Assembly: GCA_023053575.1 (NCBI GenBank)
Contig: JAKZAP010000006.1
Span: 17,121,280-17,185,279 of the forward strand
Direction of reading: 5' to 3'
Source: Branchinecta lynchi
Taxonomy: Eukaryota > Arthropoda > Branchiopoda > Anostraca > Branchinectidae
DNA length: 64,000 nucleotides
Shown here one piece after another: positions 37,830-49,615 of the stretch. How positions within the stretch are numbered: position 1 is the stretch's first letter; each line of letters opens with the position of its first letter. The notes under the pieces were generated by a model, which did not search any database, had not been told where the DNA came from, and was given only the letters and a program-made list of their open reading frames with translations. A program made the translations under genes and the position numbers.

Positions 37830-39760
37830 GAGCGCGATTGATTACTTCTAGCTTACCTCTATTGTTCTGCAAAGAAAAGAAATATGTGCTGCTCAGATTT
37901 CGAACTTTTTGCCTATTTCGGACAATCTCCAGCCCATATAATCTCCAGCCGTTCAGTTGGACAATATTGTTCTTGTTAACGTATATTTACGTTGCGACCG
38001 GCGGAACATTGCATCACATAGTTCATTTGCCAATGCTTGTCAGAAAATCAGAACACTTATATCGGACATTTCACGGAAAGGAATGAAATGGGCTCTTGTT
38101 GGGGATGTCAACACTGATCTTCTAACTTCTTCTACACGGACCGACTTGTTTTTCGATTCTTTACCTGTAACTAACAGTCTCATTGAGAAGTCTCTATCCT
38201 TTTCGTACATAGATAATCATGGCGCTAATGTTCCCAACCTTGATCATTTGATTGTTTCTGAACCATGTCTCATTGACGTTATTGTTGAGGTTGATGAGGA
38301 GAAAATTGAGGACGACCATCTGCCTCTGTCTTTCTGTTTGGTTTTCCCACTTTTTGGAATCAGTTGTCCAAATTCCAAGAAGGTTTGGATCCAAAAGCGT
38401 AACTGGAATCGTGTAGATGTTGTGCTCTACATTTCTACGTTAACTAATCTTCTCTCGTTTCGTTTTTCTGTTTTTAATCTGAAAGCTAAAACGAAGCGTG
38501 AATACAAATCTTCACTTAAAAATGGTCGTTTGAGTGGCTTAGATGCTCCCACTGACAAAAAAGCGTGGCAAAAGGTCCTTCGGATAGATAAAGGTTCAGC
38601 TGTACCTCCTTCCGCACTAACTACCGCTGACTGGACCAGCCACTACAGTGCGCTATTCAGTGGTTGCAAAAACCAGATTCAGCAGCACTATGAAAATTTA
38701 CTTCTTAAATACCTACCAAGGAAGATATTTCAACCCTCTGTTCTTCCCGTGACTTGTTCTTCCATCGAAATTGCCTTCCGAAAATTAAGAAGAACTGGTT
38801 CCACACATTCTGATGGCCTTAGTGTCGATTTTTTCAAAATTGAGTGTCCAGCTTTAACACAACACCTCCAACTTCTGTTTCAAATTTGTTTATTGCCAGG
38901 GTTTGGTTCCGAATAGTTCCCTCTCGGGTACTGTAACATCGGTGATTAAGCGAGGGAAAGACACAGACCTTTGCAAAAGCTATCGGCCAATTACAGTTTC
39001 TTGTACCATAAGCAAAATCCTGGAATACGTCCTTCTTCCAGAATTAATTGAAAAATGTCGTTTTGGTTCAATGCAGCTTGGATTCCGTTCGAGCGCCAGT
39101 TCTGCGCACGCTCATCACATATTAACAAAAATGATGAAGCAGCCCGCGAGAAGTCTTGCTATTCATATATGTTCTATAGATATAGCTGGTGCTTTTGACA
39201 ATATAACGCATTCTCAGGCCCTCTTCTCTCTCATCACTTCTGGCGTGAATCTGTATGTTGTCAGTCTGTTAAAGTTTTGGTATGGTCATTCCTCAGTAAG
39301 GTTTAGATGGCAAGGTAGCTTGTCAGGGATTATTCCTGTCCGAACTGGTATTCGCCAAGGGGGAGTCTTATCTCCCTACATTTTCAAATCGGCCATATCT
39401 TCTTGTCTCAATTCTTCACACCCTGCTTACTTTTATAAAGACCATGCCTTCAGCTACATAGCTTACGCGGACGACTTGCTCTTAGTAAGCCGTACCCGAT
39501 CTACACTCACCAAAAATGTCTGTAAGCTGTCGTCGGAACTTCTCAAAATCGGCCTTGAAGTTAACCTCTCAAAATATGAGTACCTGCATTTCAACCTTTC
39601 GTCAAATCGTTTGAATGCATCTAAAGCTTCTATCTCTCTTGGATCGTTTGTCGTCAAATCAACCGAATCTCTACGATGGCTTGGCATAACATTCAAATCC
39701 TCATTGTCAAAATTTTGCTGTTCAGATCAACAAGTCAAAATTTTGCTGTTTGGTTGTTCA
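37830..39760 (+). pseudogene. non-LTR retrotransposon remnant (endonuclease end and RT)
   Basis: Two overlapping open frames, 37957-38916 and 38903-39841, differ by one base of phase. The first has the end of an APE-type endonuclease (NVYLRC, LVGDVNTDLL, DDHLPLSF) and the linker. The second has reverse transcriptase blocks: SYRPITVSC, FGSMQLGFR, SIDIAGAFDNI, TGIRQGGVLSP and the catalytic YADDLLLVS, then GLEVNLSKYEYLHFN. The 5' half of the endonuclease and ORF1 are absent, and after about 39760 the sequence passes into repeat H, so the 3' end is also cut. The frameshift means it is dead. It differs in wording from the LINE pair at 40788-44240. Confidence 0.85.
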
Positions 39761-40698
39761 AGAAGCCAGGTCAACATTATCCTTTTCAGGCGTAGACATC
39801 ATGACTTGTGGAAACTTGGAACATTATCTTATAGAACCTAGTTAAAGCTATCCATAGCTTTTTGGTTCAAAATACCTCTACTAATTATTGCGAAGCATAT
39901 CGTTGTTTTACATTATCATTTGTATCCGTGGCGTTAACACTTAATTCTGCGTTACAGTGAAAGACCATCACCATAGACCGTTCTAGCCTCTCATGAAAAT
40001 GGCAGTGATTTAGCAACCAATTCTTGAACGACGACATGAACCAAATTTTTCTTATCATCAAAAACACCGGAAACGAAATAGGTACGCATACTAGGAAATG
40101 TAACGACTCAAACTCAATGACTCAAATCCTGTGTCAAACAATCACGGCGATCTTTGGGACCAGGTGTGACACCACTTCTGCCTTTCTTCCGCTAGGTACC
40201 CGGAGAGGCCGGAGATTTTGCATCGGCAAGGAGAGATAGTCATCAATAGTATCGTCGACTGTTAGTTACAAGTCCCTGACTTGTCTTACAGTTGGGTTCC
40301 GCCTATTCCTTGTTCGAGTGTGTACCCTACCACTAAAGTTGTCAACCCCTCAAAGACTTAATTCTAAATTACTGTGATAGATCATGGAGACTCATTTTCT
40401 TACTCTCTGGTTGAAAGAGATGAAAAATATGCGCACCAATTTGCACTAGTTTCTAGCCCCTTATGAACCCCTTCTAGGAACCGATTCCAACTTACAAGTC
40501 TATCTCCCGGTGATAGAAATAGTACCAAAGTATTTTCCATTCAAATATACCAGAAACAAAGAATAGGATCAATAGGTACACCAACTAGCAAAAGTTACAA
40601 GCCCCTTATCGCCGAAAATGATTGTGGTCTAACTGTCGATTTTTCTTACAAGTAAACAAAAAAAAAGCAGAATATCGGAAGTAGGGACTAAATTGACT
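39757..40698. repeat. repeat H, complete copy 1
   Basis: A roughly 940-bp non-coding repeat beginning GCCAGGTCAACATTATCCTT. The same beginning recurs at 40700, where copy 2 starts. It contains both insertion sites in uninterrupted form: CTAGTTAAAGCTATCC near 39838 and CTAAAGTTGTCAACCCC near 40335. A remnant is at 6720-6905. Confidence 0.75.
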
Positions 40699-40787
40699 TT
40701 GCAGCCAGTTGAACTTTATCCTTTTCAATCGTAGACATCGTGACTGGTGAAAACTTGGAACATTATCTTATATAATCTAGTTAGTAT

Positions 40788-42668
40788 TATTGCTATTATT
40801 ATTATTATTATTAATCTTTATTTCAGCCAACAAGCCATAACTAACTACAACAACAACAACAAAAACAAAAAATAGAAGAAAAAAAAAAAAAAAAAAAAAT
40901 ACAAACTCCTCACTCTGTAGAAAGCAAATGCTTCCATGTACAGAGATTATGGAGGAGCGGATGAGCAACAACCCGAATCAAAGAGTTATCACTGTTCATA
41001 ATTCTCGTGAGGAGAGATGAGCGAGCTTTACGCGCAATTTCCGGCACAGTAGAGCATGAATTCCACACATAAGCCTGCGTCGTGCTAGCCAATGGTGCTA
41101 GACGGAGAAGGCGACGAAAAATTCGACGGTGGCAAGCCTCAAGGTTATACCTCGCAGCTTTAGTGTGGTTACACACAAGGGCAATGGCATAAAACTGACT
41201 ACAATAAGTACGAAATAGATGTATCTTAACACTCAAAGTAATATCACTAAATTTCCAAAGGAGCATATTACCATATTTACATAGCGCATTAGCCAACTGT
41301 TTCAACTGTAGATCATCACTCAGTTTCTCTGTAATCACAAAACCCAGGTATTTGCAATCCGCAACGTACTCTATAACTCTACCCGACAACAGAACTGGCA
41401 GCTTAGGAAGATGACAACCTCTAGGGAACAAAGCCATAGCTACTGTTTTTTTTGTGTTGAACTGTATGTCATGCTCCACCGCAAAAGCATCACAAATCTC
41501 AAGCAATCGATTTAGTGCATACACAGAAGGTGCCAATAAAACCAGGTCGTCAGCAAACAGTACATGGTTCAATCAAGCACCAGCAATGAAACATCCAACC
41601 TTGGACTGCACAAGGACTGTAGATAGCCCATCCACATATATGGCATACAAAAGAGGGGAGAGCACTCCACCTTGTCGAAGACCATTGACCAGGCCAAAAC
41701 TATCACTATTCTCACTACCCCACCGAACCTTAAACCTCTGATTACGAAACCAGTAAGCAAAAAGTTTCACATACTGGGCAGGAACGCCCCTCCCAATCAA
41801 ATTTGTTAAAATTTTATCATGGTTCACCCGGTCAAAAGCCTTCGACGAGTCAACAAAACATACAAAAACTGGCGTCGAGAAATGCCAAAAGTATTCCACC
41901 ACCGTTTTAAACAGAAAAATAGCAAGATCCACCCCATGTGCATGCTTAAACCCAAACTGGTAATCACTAGTAGAGAGACAACCACCAATTTTTAATAGTA
42001 TACACTTTTCAAACAGCTTACTGACAATAGTAGCCAAAGCAATGGGCCTGTAATTCTCTGACAGAGTAATATCACTGTTCCTACCTTTCGGTACTGGAAC
42101 CAGACAAACATCCATCAGAGAGTTAGGTAGGAACCCATGCCCAATAAAAGCATTAAACAACTCAGCAAGTATTTGGTACTTATCATTACTAGAAAACTTG
42201 AGATGTCTAGCTGTAATACCATCATCCCCACCTGCCTTATTAGGATCCAGATCTCTAACAAGAGCACTAATCTCCTCCAGCGTAACAGGGCAGTGAGGCC
42301 TCTCTGACTTATAACCACTAGCCCACGAACAATCACTCGGTACAGAATTAAAAAGAGTACAAAACTTATCCCTCCACAACCTAGCAATATTATTGCCACC
42401 TGACACATTATCCACGGAAGATGGAAGAATTCGCTTACTCCCAAACGTAGCTTTAATCTTCGCCCAAAAATCCTTTACATTCAAAAAAGAAAGAGCTATG
42501 CTCTCCGCTCTAAGAAGCGATGCATTCTTCCGGCACCATTTCAACTTATTCTTAAAGCAAGACCTGGCTAGCTTCATAGCCACAAATAGTGGACCAGAAA
42601 CAGGTCTACTCCCCTCAACCCACGAACGAAATAAAATTCGCGAATTGGGCCTGTTGCTATTGCTGAAC
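40788..42668 (-). pseudogene. LINE remnant 1 of a head-to-head pair (RT with one stop)
   Basis: Minus-strand frame from about 42668 to 40910 encodes the region after the endonuclease and a reverse transcriptase: GGDDGITARHLKF, NYRPIALATIVSKLFEK, FVDSSKAFDRVNHD, GLRQGGVLSPLLY, then FADDLVLLAPS and DIQFNTKKTV. One in-frame TGA at 41573-41575 lies about six codons before FADD; both sides are in the same frame, so this is a single nonsense change. The C-terminal region follows. The 3' UTR has a long T/A run, AATAAA at about 40816 and an (AAT)n tail ending near 40788. ORF1 and endonuclease are missing. Confidence 0.88.
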
Positions 42669-44240
42669 TTTGGCGAGGTCATTTTTGTGATGTATTTTCT
42701 TCTGTTAAATCTGATGTTGGTAGTGTTAGAGTGGAGGCATTTTCCCAGTCACTTCCAGGTATCGCTTGACTCCGTGAGTCGTGCGACATCTGGGCTTTTT
42801 GGTAGTAAGTCTGGAGGTTTAGACGGAATTAGGGCAAACCATCTAAAGTTTGGAGGAGCATCCCTGACATGTATCCTGTCGCTACTCTCAAATGGTTTTC
42901 TTAACCATCATTTTGTACCGCAGGCTCTGGTTGAAGTATGTCTTGTCCCTGTGCCGAAGTCTAGTTCTGGGAACATGACGTCACTCAGCAACTATCGACC
43001 CATCGCTCTAGCTGCTACGGTATCAAAGGTTTTTGAGCGATGTATGCGTGTGGCACTGCAGCAGCAACTGGACTCATCGTACTTCCAATTTGGTTTTAAA
43101 GAGAAATCGTCGACTGAATTTTGTGTTTTTGTCCTTAAAGCAGTTATCCAGTATTTTTGGCTGTTTACAATCCCTGTGTTTGTTTGCTTTCTGGATGCTA
43201 AGGCTGCTTTTGACAGGGTTAACCATGAGAATCTTCTGAAAAAGATGGTCTCGCGGAATATTCGTTTTATCAGCACCCTTGGTGCATGGTTTGATATCCA
43301 AAGGTTTCAAGTTAAATGGAGCGGTATCCTTAGCCATACTTTTCCTGTCCTTAATGGTGTTAGGCAAGGTGGTGTTCTCTCTCCGTTATTGTATAATTTA
43401 TATGTTGATGAGTTGAATGAGCGGTTGACTAGCCTTGGAGTGGGTTGTTTCGTACACGGTGTGTGTTTCAACAACTTAAGTTACGCTGGTGACCTAGCCA
43501 TACTAGCCCCCACAGCATTCGCTCTCAATAAGCTTCTTCAGGTGTGTGATGAATTTGCAATAGGAAAATGATACCCTTTTCAACACGAAACAGACGGTTT
43601 GCATGGCGTTTATTCCAAAAAGTTTTCAACTACGTTACATCCCCGATGGTGTTTTGGCTGGTGAGGTACTAGTTTCCGTGCAAACTCTCAAGTATTTGGG
43701 CTTTACGTTTATACCTTCTATGTCCGATGAGCCTCAAGTTGCTGCGCTCTCCAGATCACTGTCTGTGAGGGCTAATATATTAATTCAGAAGTTTGGTAGA
43801 TGCGAGGCTTCTGTTCTTACTGTACTCCGCTGTACTGTATGCCACTAATGTGTAACACGAGAGTTAAGTGTCTAGATATATTTCGGGTCCTATATAACAA
43901 CTCGTTCCGGTGGCTACACGGACTTGCATGGGACTGTAGTGCGTCTGGCATGTTCGTGGGTGATGGCCTTCCTTCTTTCGGGAAGCTTCGGCGTCGGGCT
44001 ATCTTTTCCTCGATCTTTTCTCTCCAGACCCGAATTCTTTGCTGTCGAAACCCCATGCTCGTGATTCTTTTGAGTCCCCACATGAGACTGACGTTGCCCG
44101 TGTGGTTAGTTTGGAACCGCGAACTTTACGCGTGCGGTGTAGAAGGTTCGCAATCTTAAAATGTATTTTGTTGTTGTTTATAAGAGTTGTATGTATAATG
44201 GCTCTAGAAGCCGTAGTCAAAGATAAATATATAAAATAAA
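42668..44240 (+). pseudogene. LINE remnant 2 of a head-to-head pair (degenerate RT)
   Basis: Plus-strand relative of remnant 1: GGLDGIRANHLKF, NYRPIALAATVSKVFER, FLDAKAAFDRVNHE, GVRQGGVLSPLLY, and YAGDLAILAPT where the catalytic pair should be ADD, so the first catalytic Asp is replaced by Gly. At least three frame changes occur (about 42740, 43575 and 43840). The 3' end is A/T-rich with AATAAATAAA near 44240. It begins inside the linker before RT, back to back with remnant 1. Confidence 0.85.
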
Positions 44241-44495
44241 TAAATTAAGCTATCCGTAAGTTTTCAGGATCAAAATATCATAGATACCACTCTGCTAATT
44301 ATTTCGAAACTATGTTGCTGTTTTACATTATCATTTGTATCCGTTGCGTTGCACACCGTCGGAAACATCTCACCGCCGAAGATGATTATGGTTTAACAGC
44401 CGATTGTTACTTACAAGAGTTACAAGTCCCTGACATGTCTCACAATTGGGTTCCGCATATTCTTTGTTTGAGTTTGTACCCTACCACTAAAGTTG

Positions 44496-44936
44496 TGTTA
44501 TAATACGTTACTGTTACTAAGCGTTAATTTTACTACGTCTTTAATCTCTCTACTGTTACGGAAAGTTATCTGTTACGACATGGTCCCCGAGCGGTGTGGA
44601 CCATGCTTAACAAAACCAAAATAAAAACACCCACTAAACTCTACCTCGTTGGTCAATTGTAGAAAAACATATTCGTGTATTTACATTTACAATACAATGG
44701 CGATAGATAGCAGGTAATAAATAAAACTCAACACTTAACTTTTAACATCTCCAACAACGACCGTTCACCGGTCCCACTCAAAACAGACTGCCCAGCATTG
44801 TATTAAATTTCGCCCCAATTCAAACTTGAATGGCTCAGGTTATTCATCGCCAGGAACCTGTTGTTACCTGGCGGAATTAAACTTATAGAAACCAAGGTGT
44901 CGTGAACTCCCTTGGTGAAAGTACACCTTGGTTACA
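44496..44936 (-). repeat. 3' LTR of the gypsy element
   Basis: Bounded by TG..CA in + orientation (TGTTATAATACG ... TTGGTTACA). Identical to the other LTR except for lack of a 5-bp ATTTT near its outer end and about one substitution. Contains AATAAAA words consistent with polyadenylation. Confidence 0.95.
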
Positions 44937-44949
44937 CCTCCCCCCTTCC
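44937..44949 (-). other. polypurine tract
   Basis: On the minus strand GGAAGGGGGGAGG directly abuts the 3' LTR, the position and composition of the plus-strand primer of LTR retrotransposons. Confidence 0.85.
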
Positions 44950-46122
44950 AAAAAGAACTGACCTCAGTTCTGAAATTCAATTTTAATCTGCCCCAATTTT
45001 ATTTTACTCCTCCCTTGATCCAACCCCCTATCTAAAATACCTCCCATCACAAAACAAATGCAAATGTTGCCAAAACATAACAAAACTTTTAAAGTTGTTT
45101 TTCCGATCACAATAACACGTATCCGACCGATACGGACATATAACATTTTCAGAAAGCGTATCAAAGTGATAACGCAATTCGACCTATCGCACTGCACCGT
45201 AGTCACACCTCAAGTCCTTCTTGCCGATTGTCTATACCGCACACGAATCACGATCACGATCATCCTCAGCTTCGCTGCTCCTGATGCCGACGACGACGAC
45301 TGGTAGGGCGTCGACTGGAGCATACCAAGACGACGACTGACAGTAGGTTACAGTTGACTGGAGGAGCAAAACGTAGTCTAACGCAGTCAACGTAAACAAT
45401 CGTAGGTAAGCAACGCATGGTTGCGCAGCTTGAAAGTGACGAACGCTGATAACCGTAAGGATGCGCAAAATGACGTCGACAAATGCACATAACGTGGGGG
45501 TGGCAGTGACGTCGACATCGTTGATTGACGCAAGGATGCGTAGGTTGATGACAACAACGTGGATTAACGCGAGGATGCGCAAACTGAAGTTTTCAAACGC
45601 AGACAAACGCGGACAAACGCAGGCAGCCGTGTTACTCCTGCCCCTGGCAATGCAGCTGCTCAGCTTATCTTCTTCAAACTGCTCAGTATCGAGCACACCT
45701 GTGGCTTGAACGCCACCACACAGCAACAGCAGACAGTTCCTTCGGCGACGTACTGAACTGTACGCGCAACAACGGCAACTGACGAGGGAAACATCTCCCA
45801 TACGAGCTGAGACTTAGGCTGACTTTGGGCTGCAACACGCTGCTTCAAATTGCTGGGCATGACATCTTCTTCGCGGTTTATTGTAGAGGGTGTGACCTGA
45901 CGATGCAGTCGATGGCAGCGACAGAGGTGGTTGACATAACTCATCACAAAAATCATCACCTGCAAAATTCATAGCGGTAGACAAGGTATTTACAAAAGCT
46001 GGAAATCACCAGCAACATATCACAAGTAACATAATTTTCACACACCCAAAAAATTCTTATTCGACATCCTATTTCCTATAAAAACAACACGTTTCTTCAG
46101 TAATTTTTGGAGTGATACAAGA
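44950..46122 (-). other. untranslated region between pol and 3' LTR
   Basis: About 1.17 kb. A 189-codon minus-strand open frame (45232-45801) has no signal peptide, glycosylation pattern or family resemblance. The DNA from 45450 to 45630 is made of imperfect copies of AGGATGCGCAAA / AGGATGCGTAGG, so I treat the frame as chance. No envelope-like gene. Confidence 0.5.
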
Positions 46123-49100
46123 TCATTCCAACAATTTCTGTAAAATGCTCAAGGCCATCGCCTTATCAATGCCTGTGGCGTTTACTCCGCCAGGGCGATC
46201 ATATCCCAATCGTTCCGGTGGTTTCGTCATTCGTGAAGGGCGCAAATTTGGTGGGTCAACCGTCGGACTATCCTCAACAGCCGGTTCCTCTGGAGATTCC
46301 GACAATTCCAGCACCAATTCACTACGATCTGTATCATTTTCTGGGAAAAGCGCACGCGGCTGTAAGTGTCCAGAATCTTCTGCACTTAAAAATGAATGAA
46401 ATGGCGTGTGACGTGGTGTCTGTGTGCGTGTCTCAGTACGAGTCAAAAGTGGCGTACTAGTCAAAGTTGGTCGAGCATCCGTCCTTGTCGTCAAATTACC
46501 GTCATTGGGAGTGCGAGGATGAGGAATAGATACAGACAGATCTGCAGCTTCCAAGTCTGTGTCATCATTAGATTGGGTTAGTGGGTTGCTAACGTCACTA
46601 TTTCTAACTACATCCTCCCCATCCCCAAAATCGGAATCCTCCCTTTCTTCCTCCCCCTGGTCAGGTGGGTCAACCACCCAAGGGTTACGAGTTTTTCCCG
46701 GTTTTAACAAATCGTAGTGCACCGTCTTTTGCTTCAACTTTTTATGCATATGTTTTATGACGTAATCGACTACTCCGACCTTTGCAATCACACGATAAGG
46801 TCCTTCAAAATGAGTGTCATTCAACTTATGTGCTCTTCCCTTCTTCAAAATTCTTAAATAAACCACGTCTCCCACTTCGTGTGGTTTAAAATGTGACTTT
46901 TTATCATGCTGAAACTTTTGCGTATCCCTACTTTCATCAATATTTTTCCACACATGTTCGTAAGTTTTCTGCATCCTTCCAAGCATTTCCGATTTATATG
47001 ATACGTGTGAATCATAAAAGGTTCTGGATTTCATGAGGGCATCTACCGGCAGAACGGCGTCACGCAAAAACATGAGGAAAAAGCTGTTATCCTGTAAGGA
47101 CTCATGGAAAGCGGTGTTCATGCAAAAAGAAACGTAAGAAAGCCAACTGTCCCAGTCATCTCGATGTGACTGGTCTACAAACTGAGACAAAATGGAAGCT
47201 ATATCTCTATGTCTTCTCTCTAAAATTCCCATTGAAGCAGGATGTTCCGCGCTAGAAAATTTGTGCACGATATTCATGTTTTTACAAAAAACATCAACTT
47301 CTGAATTTTTGAAATGACTACCATTATCAGACATCAGTGTGTGACAAAACCCAAATATGTGACAATATTTCTCAACAAAAGCTCTCAAAAATGTATTGGC
47401 TTTAGCGTCCACAATGGGTACTAGATGTACATGACGTGAAAAATAATCCGTAATCGATAATATGTACGTATTACCGTTGGACGTTTTCGGAAGTGGTCCA
47501 ACTAAATCAACAAAAACCATATCAAGTACTCCTGCAGGGACAGGCATTTCCTGCAGAGGAGCATTCGGAGTAACATTCATCGGTTTCCTTTTTAGGCATT
47601 TTTCGCACGATTCACAAAACATCTTACATACTGAGTGCATCTTAAAGAAGAAAACATGATCACGAAGTTTTGCGTACGTTTTTGATGATGAAAAATGACC
47701 TCCGTAAGGTGATTCATGAAAATCATTCAAAATCTGAGGAATCATAGCATGCGGTATTACTGGGACTAACACGACATCAGACTTTCGACATTTTCCAGAC
47801 GGCACAGACGCATGACACAAAATTCCATCCTCAACAAAAAAATTCTGAATTTCCCTTATAACTCTTCTTTCCAAATCGTACGGCATTTGTACACCTTGAG
47901 ACAAATAGCGAATCATTGCAAGACAATCTTTATCTTGCTTTTGACTTTTCCGAAGCTGCGATAAATCAATAGATGGCGGTAACACTGGGAAAACTAACTT
48001 AGGCTGTGGAGAAATAGAATTAATCGTGGGCAAACGACTTAAAGCATCCGGGACAACGTTCATCGGTCCAGGACGATAAACAATCTCAAAGTCATACTCT
48101 TGCAGAGTTAGCGCCCAACGAGCTAGTCTTCCAGTAGGCTCTTTTGTCGTCATAAGCCAACGGAGACTGTTATGGTCAGTCTCTACTTTGAAGCGGGTAC
48201 CATAAAGATACTGACGAAACTGCCTGATAAAATGAACTACGCTAAGTGCTTCCATCTCCGTAACTGTGTAATTAGCCTCAGCCTTATTAAGACGACGAGA
48301 ACCATAATGCAATACAACTTCCCTCCCATCTTGCATTTGCGACAACTTACAAGCAATTGCCTCTTTTGAAGCATCTGTAGATAGTATGTAACCACCTTCT
48401 CCTGGTCTAGCTAAGCCAAGGATAGGCTCCACCATAAGTTTCTGTCGAAGAATATCAAAAACTGCTTTTTCAACACTTTCGAACTTAAATGGAATGCCTT
48501 TTTTCATCAATGCCGTAAGAGGCATGGCGATCTGGGAAAAATCTGGTACGTATTTCCGGAACCACGAAAATAAACCGACCGCAGACCGAACTTCTTTTAT
48601 GTTCGATGGATATTTCAGATTTTTAATCGCGGCAATTTTATTCGGATCCGGTTTTATTGTACCATTCGACAAAACATGACCCAACACCGTAACTGAAGTA
48701 GCTAGAAACGAGCATTTGGAAGGACGTAGTTTTAGATGAGCCTCAATTACCTTATCTAACACAACCTCTAGACAATCTAACTGATCTTTCGTATCTCGTG
48801 TGTGAACCGTAACATCATCTAAAAAACATTCTAGGTACTTGAACAACAGGGATCTAAACACTCGTTCCATCAAGCGTTGGAAGGTTGCTGGCATGTTGCA
48901 CAGACCAAACGGCGCTCGAATGAAACGGAACAGGCCAAATGGAGTTATAAAACCTGTTTTATCCCTGTCCTCTTTCTCCACTAAACACTGGTAGAATCCT
49001 GACAAAAAATCTAACTGCGAAAAGACACGACTAAGAGACATGCGATCCAGCATATCTTGGATATTCGGTAAATTGTAGCAATCTTTCACCGTATCTCGAT

Positions 49101-49542
49101 TCAATTTTCTGTAGTCGACAGCCATTCTATACTCTCCCAAATTCTTCTTCTTCAGTAAAATAACCGGTGAAGAGTACGGTCCGTCGCATTCTTCTATTAT
49201 CTTAGATTCTAGCAAACCATCTATCTTAGACTTCAGTATCTCACGCTGTGCATGGGGCACAGTGTAAGGGCGACTCTTAACGGGTGGTGCACCATTCGTA
49301 TTAATCGCATGTGAAATGAGATCACAAGCGTCTAAATGCGATTCTTGCGTAGCAAAAGCTAGTCTCCGTTTGTACGCTAAATCTAAGAAGTGATTCTTGA
49401 CTTGTTCTGATTCCAGATGTGACAAATCGAACAGTTCGGTGAATTCTTCTTTCGTCATATCCTTAGGGTCCTTAGGAACGGATAGATCACTAGGCTTAGT
49501 ACTCGTATTGCTAACAGCGACGCTATTTATCAAACCAGACAC
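46123..49542 (-). CDS. pol: gypsy pol: reverse transcriptase, RNase H, integrase
   Basis: 1139 codons from a GTG at 49542, but the frame is open upstream to 49707, overlapping the end of the protease frame, so it is made as part of a fusion. Numbering from 49542: RT about 95-300 with catalytic Asp178 (SQLDFLSG) and Asp242-Asp243 (FLDD in place of the usual YxDD); RNase H with Asp390 (STDAS), Glu429/431, Asp456 (ETDHN); integrase zinc finger H609, H616, C646, C649; integrase core D679, D739, E775 (D-x35-E); a GPY/F module near HFEGPYRV and a long acidic tail after it. All catalytic residues are present and no internal stop occurs, so the enzyme may be active. Confidence 0.96.
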   Translation of the reverse strand: MSGLINSVAVSNTSTKPSDLSVPKDPKDMTKEEFTELFDLSHLESEQVKNHFLDLAYKRRLAFATQESHLDACDLISHAINTNGAPPVKSRPYTVPHAQREILKSKIDGLLESKIIEECDGPYSSPVILLKKKNLGEYRMAVDYRKLNRDTVKDCYNLPNIQDMLDRMSLSRVFSQLDFLSGFYQCLVEKEDRDKTGFITPFGLFRFIRAPFGLCNMPATFQRLMERVFRSLLFKYLECFLDDVTVHTRDTKDQLDCLEVVLDKVIEAHLKLRPSKCSFLATSVTVLGHVLSNGTIKPDPNKIAAIKNLKYPSNIKEVRSAVGLFSWFRKYVPDFSQIAMPLTALMKKGIPFKFESVEKAVFDILRQKLMVEPILGLARPGEGGYILSTDASKEAIACKLSQMQDGREVVLHYGSRRLNKAEANYTVTEMEALSVVHFIRQFRQYLYGTRFKVETDHNSLRWLMTTKEPTGRLARWALTLQEYDFEIVYRPGPMNVVPDALSRLPTINSISPQPKLVFPVLPPSIDLSQLRKSQKQDKDCLAMIRYLSQGVQMPYDLERRVIREIQNFFVEDGILCHASVPSGKCRKSDVVLVPVIPHAMIPQILNDFHESPYGGHFSSSKTYAKLRDHVFFFKMHSVCKMFCESCEKCLKRKPMNVTPNAPLQEMPVPAGVLDMVFVDLVGPLPKTSNGNTYILSITDYFSRHVHLVPIVDAKANTFLRAFVEKYCHIFGFCHTLMSDNGSHFKNSEVDVFCKNMNIVHKFSSAEHPASMGILERRHRDIASILSQFVDQSHRDDWDSWLSYVSFCMNTAFHESLQDNSFFLMFLRDAVLPVDALMKSRTFYDSHVSYKSEMLGRMQKTYEHVWKNIDESRDTQKFQHDKKSHFKPHEVGDVVYLRILKKGRAHKLNDTHFEGPYRVIAKVGVVDYVIKHMHKKLKQKTVHYDLLKPGKTRNPWVVDPPDQGEEEREDSDFGDGEDVVRNSDVSNPLTQSNDDTDLEAADLSVSIPHPRTPNDGNLTTRTDARPTLTSTPLLTRTETRTQTPRHTPFHSFLSAEDSGHLQPRALFPENDTDRSELVLELSESPEEPAVEDSPTVDPPNLRPSRMTKPPERLGYDRPGGVNATGIDKAMALSILQKLLE

Positions 49543-49615
49543 ATAGTTAATAACCCCTTGCGCATCAGAATGAATGTCTGACTCGCATAGCGGGACTAAG
49601 TAGCCTATCTCTGAT

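Noticed and set aside
38903..39841. Separate gene starting at 38903
   Set aside because: It is the RT half of the non-LTR element, continuing the previous frame after a one-base shift; the LINE motifs run across both.
40788..44240. Twin priming of a single LINE RNA
   Set aside because: Twin priming gives one 3' end and an inverted 5' part. Here both arms have their own 3' tails, both contain RT, and they differ too much to come from one RNA.
45232..45801. 189-codon minus-strand frame downstream of pol as a possible envelope gene
   Set aside because: No signal peptide, fusion or membrane-anchor pattern, and the DNA is made of imperfect direct repeats.
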